This document shows positions 25,501-37,500 of a stretch of 60,000 nucleotides of DNA, piece by piece. The translations under genes and the position numbers were made by a program. The notes under the pieces are model-generated. The model had not been told where the DNA came from. It ran no database searches and was given only the letters and a program-made list of their open reading frames with translations. The first letter of the stretch is position 1; every line of letters begins with the position of its first letter. Origin of the DNA: Bolinopsis microptera (Eukaryota; Ctenophora; Tentaculata; Lobata; Bolinopsidae); the NCBI RefSeq assembly GCF_026151205.1, contig NC_087084.1:6995394-7055393 (forward strand), read 5' to 3'.

Positions 25501-28500
25501 GGTTACGAGCTTGTTACTAGGTTACTAGCTGGTTACTAGGTTACTAGCTGGTTACTAGGTTACTAGCTGGTTACTAGGTTACTAGCTGGTTACTAGGTTA
25601 CTAGATGGTTACTAAAGTCACGTGATTCCACCCAGTGACCGACGGAGATCATCCTACTATGATCTCTCCAGGCGGCGGTCCTCAGATTCCAGGAAGCGGT
25701 CAGACTCTGCTCCTCCTCCTGGTGCGACAAGTTACTCTGACTCGAGAAGACGGTCCACTCACACTGACTCCCGGATACGAAGCACCGACAAATCGTTAGT
25801 TACATTTGAAGCTAGGATCCCTGTTTTATTTCTAGAAAAAAAAGGGTAAAATTTATGTCAGCAATGGATAATATTATCTTTTTGGACCATTTTGGCCCCA
25901 TTTCACAATATTCAAAAGTATCCAGATATTCTGTAAATTCCTCTGTAAATTCCTCTGTAAATTCCTCTGTAAGTTCCTCTATAAACACTAACAGTCCCAA
26001 TTTTCACCTTTCAGTTTTGGAGAGAGGAGAAGATTGTCCTACGACAGCTCAACCAAAAGAATAAACTACGATGATACCGAACATGCTTTAAATCCAGTGC
26101 AAGTACTGGGCCTAGGCATAGGAATACCCGTTACAATATTTGCTTTCTGGATATTATGCTGTATAATTAAGATGTGCCAAACAGATCCAGCGCAGCACAA
26201 CCCCGCTCAATCCTCCCAGCGTTACTCAAACCTTTGGTTTAGCAGAGCTTATGGTTTTGAACCGGATCCAAGTACGGATCCAAAGATCACAGTAAGTGAA
26301 TCAAACTCCACACTATCGGATAGAGATGAACCTGATAGTGACGTCACAGAAGATAAAAGTGACGTCACAGAAAGTGATCTGCTAAAACCAAATGGGGTGC
26401 ATTCCACAAAGCAGCCACCGTCTTATGCGGAGACAAGCTTCACAGAGCCCACAGATCAGGGGACTTCAGAGAGAAGTGACGTCACAGAGAGGCGTGACGT
26501 CACTAAAAGAAGTGACGTCACAGATAAAAGTGACGTCACAGATGCTTCTCCTCCACAGCCAGGATATAAGAAACCTTCAACACAGATCTCGGATATTGAC
26601 GATGGACCGCCTTCTTATAATAAACTATTTAAGTCTTGAATTTAGTGGAGAGATGAGACTGAAACTCATTAATGGAATTCTAAATCATACACTTGTTTTT
26701 TATTGAAGTAGCTTTGAGGATTTTTTGGATATTTTCTAAGGTGTTCGAGCCCTCCAATCACCATATTAACAATATACGTCTATTTCACTAGTGTTCGGAC
26801 ACTACCCATACGTTCCCACTTGTGTTGAAGATTACTGTATAAAACGTTTTCTTTGTTGATAAGTAACGGAATATAACATTAGATCAGGCATTTATATCTT
26901 CAAATTTTGCAATCAGGACAAACGCTGAACCAAATTTTAATCCAAAAGATGCGAATATAATAATATTTTCATATCTTAATTGAAATAAAACCCATCACCA
27001 AGATAGAATGAGAACAACAGAATGGCTGTTAGTGATGACAGTGATAACAGCAATCCTGCTATTCTACTCAGATAATAGCTTATCTGAAGCTGTCACAGAA
27101 CCCAGTGGGAGAAGCAGCAATTATTATATACAGTACGATAATTTATTTGTAAGAAATTTAAATTGGAGTAATATGTTTCGGATCTGAAAGTTATGTCTGA
27201 GTTTTATGCCAAGAGTCCTAAGTCCTTGTACTTGTAGTTGTATTGAATTTCCAGATTAACGCTAACATCATAGATATACTCCTTGAAACTTTAAGATTAC
27301 TATACCACTCATATTCTTAACCCTGTTCAATCAGGGACAGACGACCATCTGGCCGGTACGACTCGCGGCGACGCTCACGGAAGTCTCACTACAACTCGAG
27401 AAGGAGGTCTCCACAACAGCAAGGCTGGAGACCACCTAACTCAGAAAAGGACCCCAGAGAGGGAGCACTTCACCTGGAGACCTCGCTGATGATACTTCTA
27501 GGGTTGTTTACTGGAGTGTGTTTACTGTTTGTTTCCTTTAAATGGCTCTGCACGGACTACGAGGAGTCGGATGAGTATGATAGTCCAGTTCCCGCACATC
27601 ACATGCCAGTTAGAGATCCTCCGCAAGCAACCCGGGCCCCTCCGCAAGCAACCCGGGCGGCTAAACTGACACGGTCCTCAAGCCTTCCAGCAGCCAGTGC
27701 CGCTAACAGGGCAGGCAAAAATGTGCGGTTCTCGGGGAGTCTCAAAGAAGATGTTACTCGTGACTCCGAGCTACCGGGCCCTTCTGGCATCGATACCACT
27801 GCACATTGATGTGATGCTTTGCACCTTGTACGCATTTCATTGCCATCGTGAATCACCGGTAAAAACTAATCCAGTGACGTACAACGGAAGCCCTGAAGGG
27901 CGCCCTCAGAGGATTGTGCCAGTTTGCTGATTTTCCCTTTATTTTGAGAGAACAATTATATTTTTATAGCATTGGAAATTTGTATTTTATACATAGACTT
28001 TGTAATTAAACTTTGTACATAGATCTATAAATAGAATTTGTACATTATTTGATATCATGTGAAGCAGTATCTAAATACTATTATAATTACATCAATAAGT
28101 TGACTATTATAGCTGAGGGCTTTGTTTACGTTACCTGTTTTATAAACGTTTTATATTCAATTTTGATACGGATTCAAACGTGCGATAAATGCATGAATTT
28201 ATGTGTTTATTTGTAATACATAATAAAATATACATACATTTTCATAATATATTATTCGAGCGATTACCAGTTTTAGTTATAAAGCACTAACCCAAGTAGC
28301 CAACTTAAAAGGTAAGTTGGTACCCAATACCCAAATTCTCACAAAAACCCCTCACAAGACCCCTCACAAGACCCCTCACAAACCCCTTACAAAACCCCTC
28401 GCAAACCCCCTCACTACTCACAGCGTAAGCGTGACATTCAACAAGGCCGGTCCTATCGCACTCCTCCTTGGAGAGAGCTCCTGTAGCCACCGTCATCAGG

Positions 28501-31500
28501 ACATCTCCCGTCCTGTGTCCATCCAGCATTCCTGACATACCATGTGTTAATCAATCAATTAATTAATTAATTAATTACAATAATTAACTTAATTTACAAA
28601 TGCATCGGTATGTTTTGGAGGATTTATTTGTGAAAATGATAGTTATACCTTGGGGGAGCGACCCATAAAAAGTTTTCTTTGTACAATAAAATATGTAAAC
28701 TATATATTTTGTGTACAATTCTAAAAAAGCTCTAACAACAGTAGACTCACGAAGATAAAGACTGTCAGTTATCTTAGTTTCAGTTCTCTTGACATTCACC
28801 CGCTCCGGTATCCAGCCAGTAAGCGCTGTTAGATCCACGTTGCTGGAGGAACCCGGGAAATCGTACCCTCCCATCACCTGGAGAATTAGTACATTAGTAC
28901 ATTAGTACATTAATACAGGGTTCGCCAAAAGTCAGTGGGCATACATTGGCCTTAATAGCTCCACCATGTTTTATATTTGAAAGCTGTTGCTTTGCAGATG
29001 GCATACTGTATTTACTGGTTCGAGGATTCCGGCGTCAAAATTTGAAAATTCGAATATTTTAGACCACGCCCATTCAATATTAAAACACCTATACTGTTTT
29101 CTCTGAACATGTTGAACGCCTAATTTTTTCAGAGACGGTAGAGTATTAAATGTTGCATATGATCTGAAAAGATGAGGCAAAACAGATTAGAAATGACGAA
29201 GTTATCAAGCATTTTCTGTATCTCGTTAAAAAAATTGACTGGGCGATTATGTGGTTAACGGGTGGTTAACGGGTTCATCTAATCACGTGATTAGGTAAAC
29301 CAATCACCTGATCACACGTAATGAATAAACGCGTTATGCTTCATATCTCGGTCATCTGAGAAGCTACAGTTCTAATTTTTTTAAGGACAAACGTAATTCG
29401 AATGGCCAAACACAATTCAATAAAATTTAGTTCGATCCGACTATCCAAACTATCAAATAAATGCAAAAATGAACCTTCATTTGAAAAAAATGATCCCGAA
29501 TATTTTTCGATTTAACAAATTCCTCGAACCAGTGGTACAAATTCCTCATACCAGAAAGAATTATTTCAATTGGGCAATCAGTGACTGAGCTATTAAGGCC
29601 AACGTATGTCCAGTGACTTTTGGCCCACCCTGTACATTAGTACATTAGTATATTAGTACATTAGTACATTAGTACATTAGTACATAAGAGCATTAGTACA
29701 TTAGTACATTAGTACATTTGTACATTAGTACATAAGAGCATTAGTACATTAGTACATTAGTACATGAGTACATGAGTACATGAGTACATTATTACATGAG
29801 TACATTAGTACATGAGTACATTAGTACATGAGTACATTAGTACATTAGTACATTAGTACATTAGTACATTGGTTATAAACACGAACTTCTCCGAAATAGT
29901 CAAATAATAGTTAGCGAAAAAATGTTAAAAGTTTAGCAACTTCAGCTCTTTATAATCTCACTTTTTTGTTTGGAGCAAATTAAAATCATGCACATTTTTC
30001 GGGATTAAACCCAAAAACCATGAACTTTTTCATGATCAAAGTCCGGAGGCCATGTATCCCTACCTTGAGATAAGCCTTCTCGAGGAGTGACATGTATCCC
30101 TACCTTGAGATAAGCCTTCTCGAGGAGTGACATGTATCCCTACCTTGAGCTATAGTTACAGTTGTTAGGTTACAGTTGTTAGGTTACAGCTGTTAGGTTA
30201 CAGTTGTTAGGTTACAGTTGCTAGGTTACAGTTGTTAGGTTACAGTTGTTAGGTTAAAGTTGTTAGGTTACCTTGAGATAAGCCTTCTCGAGGAGTGACA
30301 CCCAGAACTCGCTCTTGTTGGAGCTGTAGGAACACAGCAAATCTCCGTGTCTATCCGTGGGGAGGTAGTCGTCTATAGTAACCTGTAAAATGTTTAATAA
30401 TACAGTGTTGTTTATATGTCACCTGTGACAGAGGGAGTTGTTTATAATTTGTAGTGTCCCTTTATTTCTTTCATTCTTAAATTAAATTGTGCTGTTTTTA
30501 ATTGCAAGCTATCATTCGGGCGTCACGTACAGGTGACTAAACAAATCCTCCTTCCGGTGTGTGCGTACAACATAAAGTTTACATGTTACACGTTACACGT
30601 CACACGTCACACGTCACACGTCACACGTCACACGTCACACGTCACACGTCACACGTCACACGTCACACGTCACACGTTACACGTCACACGTCACACGTCA
30701 CACGTTACACGTTACACATCACACGTTACACGTCACACGTTACACGTTACACATCACACGTCACACGTCACACGTCACACGTTACACGTTACACGTTACA
30801 CGTTACACGTCACACGTCACACGTTACACGTCACACGTCACACGTCACACGTCACACGTCACACGTCACACGTCACACGTTACACGTTACACGTTACACG
30901 TTACACGTTACACGTTACACGTTACACGTTACACGTTACACGTTACCTTTCTATAGACTCCATTTAACCAGAGTCGGACGACGTATTTCCCGCTTGGATT
31001 TACAACTGGGAAGCCTTTCCTGAAATATATGAAAATCATAAGAGAAATATATGAGGACTAAATTCAGTTCCCCTTTTCTTTACCTTTTCCTTTCTTTAAT
31101 ATTTTTTTTTAAACACAAATTGTCGATCAGTAAACAAGCAGATAAGAAACACGCCTACAGTTGCAGTCCACCATGGTGGCACCACGGTGGCACCATTTAC
31201 TCACGCCTGGAGACGTCGAGACTGTAGCCGTGTTTCTTATCTCTTTGTTTGGTGATTGACAATTTTTGGTTTTTTAAATGATGCGCTACAAACCTATTCT
31301 GGGGGTAGATGATATTGGTGACGATCTACAAACCTATTCTGGGGTAGATAATATTGGTGACGATCTACAAACCTATTCTGGGGGTAAACGATATTGGTGA
31401 CGATCTACAAACCTATTCTGGGGGTAGATGATATTGGTGACGATCTACAAACCTATTCTGGGGGTAGATGATATTGGTGACGATCTACAGACCTATTCTG

Positions 31501-34500
31501 GGGGTAGATGATATTGGTGACGATCTACAAACCTATTCTGGGGGTAGATGATATTGGTGACGATCTACAAACCTATTCTGGGGGTAGATGATATTGGTGA
31601 CGATCTGGGTCTTGAACCGCCTCTCAAAATGTGCGCTAACCGCGAGGGACGCTACAAAAGAGCAGTCTGATACGACAGTCTGACGTATACTGAAGGCGGA
31701 CGGGAGTTTCACTATAGCTGGCTCCTCTGCTATTTCTGTTATTCTCTTCCAACCTGAATTACGGAGATTATCTACAATTCAATTAGTAGATTGTTAATAA
31801 TTTAAGTTTAAATAATTTAAAATTTAATTTAATAAATATCAAAATTCCAATTTCCATTCAACGACCAATCATATTGATCAACATGTTCGCACTGTTCTAC
31901 TAGCGATTGCGGATACAGTGAAAATATCGTTGTCTTACCCCCAAAATGCTTTTTCTGTTTATCTGCCAAGCCTAGGTTTCCGTTTTTATCGGTGAACTTA
32001 TCGATGTAGTAAAATTTGTCAAATCTGCAAGAATAAGTGGCTGTTGTAAATGGTATTAAAGAGAATTGTTACAAATTTTATACCGCATTTCTATTAACAC
32101 ACATCCCAACTCGTTCCTTTTCGCCACCTTTACGAGAAATAAAGTAGAACTCAAAAAGCCCAACATTTTTTTCGTAAGTGAACGAGGACCGAAATACACA
32201 ACAACCTCACCCAAAACTTACTTATTGTACTAATACTACTACTAATACTACTACTTATTGTACTAATACTATTACAACTGACCTATCTGAATCCATCCAG
32301 GGTAAGAACAGCTGTTTATTAATGTAAGAGGACTTCTTGAGAAGTTCTACTTCCTCCGGTTTCAGCTTCCTGATAACACTGGTGTGGTCGGTAGAGTTGG
32401 ATCCGGGGGTTATTTCTGGGGGTGTTTCGTCAGAAACTCGGGGAACTTCTTCTCTCCGTGATATCGTGGGGGGCGCTGACTCTGGTGAGGGTGAGTAATA
32501 TGAGATATTGTTAGCAAATTAATAAAGTTAGTTAAGCAAATTTAAGTTAATTTAAGTTAGTTCAAATTGTATCAAATTGAGAGCAGTGCATCTAGTTTGT
32601 TTTATATGAAGTATCAAGTACGAAATAATGCGGTAGGAGTGATATCAAGTAACAGTGACACACCACTGACATTGTTCAGGATACCTCGTTTAAAGAAAAA
32701 TCTACTTTTAACGGGAACATGACATTATATCTTTAAATGCTATTATTGCTCAGCAATGGGTACGGTTTGCAGTTTAGATAGCCATGTGGCACGCTGCAAC
32801 TAAATTATTCGAGAAATTCTTCTCGAATAATTTTCAAGACTTGATGTCAATTTATTATCGGAGAAAAATACGATTTATGAAATTATTCATGGATCAACAA
32901 CAGTTCGTCGACGACAGTACTAGCGAATGACCGATTTTGGTTAATTTTTTCTTTTAAAAAAAGTGGTAATCCTACCACTCTCGCTGGAGGAGCCCACGTA
33001 ACCGGTATCATTACTAAGCGTGTTCTTTTCCTTCTCTTTTGTCTCCTCCTGTATTACACCTGTCAACTCTTCTGCTCTGAGGAAAAGTTACGTAAATTGA
33101 CATTAAGTAAGTTAGATTCGTAAGCAAAGTTTCGGCCATTTTATTTGTCCACCTCCGTAAGCTGCTTTACACAAAACTATTGAGTAGCAATTACACTAGT
33201 GTAGGAATTTAAGAAGTCTTCCTCCTAGATTGGCTTACGTAATATGTTAACGATTCTCAATGGCTTTGAAGGTACCAGTTATATCATTAATAAGGAAAAA
33301 CACAATGATTATCTGTGGTTTCATCCTTATGTAGCAAAGAAACGTTTTATAAATCTTTACTCCACTGGGAAGTATGAATAAATTACATTTTTTAATGTTG
33401 TTGTTATTCATGATTGATATTTGATAAATTATTACTTTTAAATTTGATGGAGAAATAGTTTACTGTATATTTTTCCATGTAGTGCAATGATATTTTGTAT
33501 ACATTAGTGATAGTGATGATGTTATGTCATAATTTTTACTTTACTTTACTTTACTTTACTTTGAAGAAATACTTGTGTTTGAATAATACTTTAATTTCAA
33601 ATCTCTTCTGAGAGAATCACATAGAAGACTTAATCCCTTTAAAACCAGCAAGATTTTAAATTACCTGTGTAAACTCTGGTCAGCTCGGAGACTGAGCTTC
33701 TGAATAGTGGACTGCATGCTGACGTTCGATCTCTGAAAACGTGAATATCAGTGACAGGCTACAGGTATGTAATTTAAAATTTTTTTAGAAAATTAAGATC
33801 ATAATCCTGAAGATCCCTGTGTCATTCATGATTCACTACATGACAGACACACTTGAGGTTTTTTACTAATTTTTCGATACATTTTTATTTTTCGCGCGCG
33901 CAATGTTTTCGGATAAGATGTTGCGCGAGTATTTGACAATTTATGACAAAGCGCGTTCCAGATTCCTCAAACAGTAGACCCTTTCCGGGAAACTTTCAGA
34001 GGATGTATTCTCGGTTTTTGTGCCGCAATTTTAGTCACAACTTTTAAAAGTGATGGTTTAATTTAGATATAATGTTCTAGGTTTACCTTTATAGCAAATA
34101 CTGTTATCATTACATACCAAACACATACGTAGAACCACTCAAAAACGGTCAGATATAGATGGGGCCAATGCAAGCGTGCCGCAAATGTGCCACAAATATT
34201 GAGAATACATCGCCTCCAAACTTTCCAATATTAGCGACAAGCAACCATGAACCATCTTTGGAGAGCTTCAAAATTTGCATTTGTATCTGGAAACGATTTA
34301 AGAAATGCTGATAGCTTTGCTTTAAATTTTTAAATAGCAGATGGTCTCCAATGGGGTAAAGCTATGATAGTGTTCCATAAACGTGGCCGGTGGCCCCATT
34401 ACTGCAAATGAACCATCATACAATGCCTGTTGACGTTGAGTAATAGACTCAAGCCAGCGTTTATTGTGGTTAAAAACAACTGAGAACATATTTAGTCTTA

Positions 34501-37500
34501 TCGCATTGTACTTCATTGAAGTTATCAGAATGATACACTCTCCCATACTTATGATTGTGCAGAATTTGTATCCAGTAAACTTCAAATTTTAGTGCTTATT
34601 GTGTGATTGAGAAATAGAACACTTCAAGAAATGTGCAGATCACGTTTCGTTAATTAACTGTACTGTTTGCTAAATATAACTTCTTCACAATATCATGATA
34701 CAATGCGGATTGCGAAATCCAGAAGCGAATTTGAGAGCTTCCATCTAAAATATATTTAGGACATATAATACATATATTAGATGATGGCAGTAGGTACAAT
34801 ACGTCAATTCTGTATTGATTTAAACTTTCTCACACCCCATAATGAGAAACATAGTCTACGATAATTCGCCAAAACATCATGTTATTCGTGTTGATCTAAA
34901 CTTTTAATCTGGAATAGGAGAGCCATTTGAATAGGAGAGCCATTTCTGTTATTAAGTTCACGGTACGGTATGTATTTTTTATTTTAGGGTAGAGTATACT
35001 ATTGCGTCAGTTCTCAGTATCCTGTGGGATTTGGTTTCGGAATTCGCCGAAATGCGAATACTGTGTTCTGATTGGTTAGTTTGTGTCAAGTGTCGTGTAT
35101 GATGTGCTCTGATTGGTTAGTTTGAAAATGAAATGCTGATGCGCATTCCATTTTCGCACAGTAACATAGTGTATGATTTCTGATGGTGGTCTGAAAATTA
35201 CTAATATTGCTGATGTAATATGGGAACGGTTTGTCTTATTAATGCTTTTCATACAAAGTTACAACAAAGTCTTCATGTTATGTATCCTGGATTTGGACAG
35301 GATATTACCCGTTTAAAATATTTCCATCACGTTACATAATTCTCAATAAATGTAATAGATTTGTAGTGTTGTAATTAGTTTAAAACTCTTAGATCTTTAG
35401 CTTTTCCTAATTCTAATCATAAGTCTCTGAGAATGTTTGATATTTTACAGTTCAATACTATCGAAGGACACCTGCGAAATATTTTCTCCAGCAACTACCA
35501 ATGTGCGCTGGGTAATTGCAAGATAAATGAGCATCAGTAAGGTAAATACCACCTGGTCTGTTGCTGATTGAAAAGTTTGAGATAATACGAAATCAATTCC
35601 CTGTCTACTTTCTAACACCTTGTAGCGGGTATATAGTGCAGTTACCGTGGCTTTATTTGTGGTCATTGTACATATACCAACCAAACGTTGAGAAAGTGTA
35701 ACTCCAGTTGGGGATACAGGGGGATTAGGACCCCTATAAATCAACATCCTCAATAAATGTAATAGATTTGTAATGTTGTAACTTGTAATTATTGTAACAA
35801 TTTGAAATAGTTAGTTTTGTTTCTTGGAATCTTATTACCTTGCAATCTTTAGTCTGAACGACATATACATGTATAAACTGTATGGCATGGGTGATTTATT
35901 TTTGGGCGTTCTTTAAAAAATATGTTTATTTTACTAGCCCAAATACATCGTCTACTCCAAAACTTAACTTTGAGTACCGAGCACACACAAATTCTGTTCG
36001 ACTCTTGCCTTTGTTACATTTCTAGTTTCCGAGTTATTGCTGCATTGATATTTCCTTACTTCGTTGGGTTGTTTACTAATTTATCTTGGATATTTCTCCC
36101 CCTTTATTTAAATTTTGCATGGTGCTAATAGTCCGAGATGTATCTGAATAATCTCTACGATCTTCCTGGCCCAAAATACAAAAATACGAGTGACCGCGAA
36201 ACCCTAGAAAGTGTGTCCCAAAACGTCCTCATGGCATTGAGTACAAAAATGCCATGAAGTTCAAATGTTTTAAGCATCATCTAGACAATTGATAACCGTC
36301 GAGAAATAGCTTTTAACACGAAAAGCTAACGAGATGGCCTTTTAGAACGGTTGGTTTCCGACTATAATTCAATAATAGATATTATTATTATTTACCATTC
36401 CCTTTTAGATAGCAGAATGGTCACCTCCACCAACTACACTGAGTATGGGATTCACAGCGCTGGAGAAAGGTGTCTCTGGGTCACCTGGCTGATGATTGTA
36501 CTTCTATCCTCACTGATTGGAGACTCCATCATTCTGATAGCTTCAATTAGATACAATGCGATAAAACTAAACAAGTTCTTGGTAGTTGTGATGCAGCATA
36601 TCGCAGTTTGTGACATTTTAGCGTCCTTAACCTACGTCCTCCCCACAATGATATCACTGATCGCTAACAAATGGGTCCTTGGAGATGCTTTAGCCTACAT
36701 CATCGCATCCTTGGACCTAACTAGCTACACAGGAACAAGCATTCTTATATGCACCTTATCTTTTAGTAAACTACTGTTATTAAAGTATCCACTTAAACTT
36801 AATTATTGGACTCTGAAAAATGCCCATATAACGTGCTCCTTAGCGTGGTTTCTTGCTGTTATTTTTCCTGTAATTCGTTTGGCATTTGATGAAAATGGAC
36901 TTGCATTCAGTTATCTTGAGTATAACATGAACTATGGTCTACCTAACGAGAAAACTTCAAAGACAAATGAAGTTATTATGCATTCCATTTTTGTAATGAC
37001 AGTTTACATCCCAACACTTTTAGTCATTCTCACAACGATGGGCACGTTGTTCTATTTGGTGAAATCTATAAAAGTGGCAAGGCGGACTGGAAGTGATCAA
37101 AGATGGCAAGGAATCGTTATGGTGGTGGCTACAGCTGTAGTTTATTGTGTTTCTGTGTTACCAGGAAGTTTCTCTATTTTCTTAAAGCAACCTGACGACA
37201 CGAACCTCAGAGATAGAATATTTGAGTCTTTGATAACGCTAAATATCATATGCAACTTCTATATCTACAGCCTAACAATTCCTAGCTTCAGACATTTCAT
37301 TGCATCAAAAGCTCACCAAATATCAAGAAGGATGAAAGCACGATGCACTAAAATACATCAAGTAGAAAACTTGACATTAAACAACGTAACAGGAAATGCT
37401 TCACCTCGAACTACCCAAACCTCAGATATAATGTTAATATCGCAGTTAGGTAATTAAAACAATCATCATCGCCATATTGTTGTAATAAAGTGCTTTCTAT

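Noticed and set aside
30533-31023. HVTRHTS-repeat open frames
   Set aside because: By-product of the 7-bp array in intron 10; the far end is antisense to CAPN7 exon 10.
35445-35753. 102-residue minus-strand frame with a hydrophobic stretch
   Set aside because: A decayed relative at about 39250-39420 exists, so it may be a gene relic, but I recognise no family and the second copy is full of stops.
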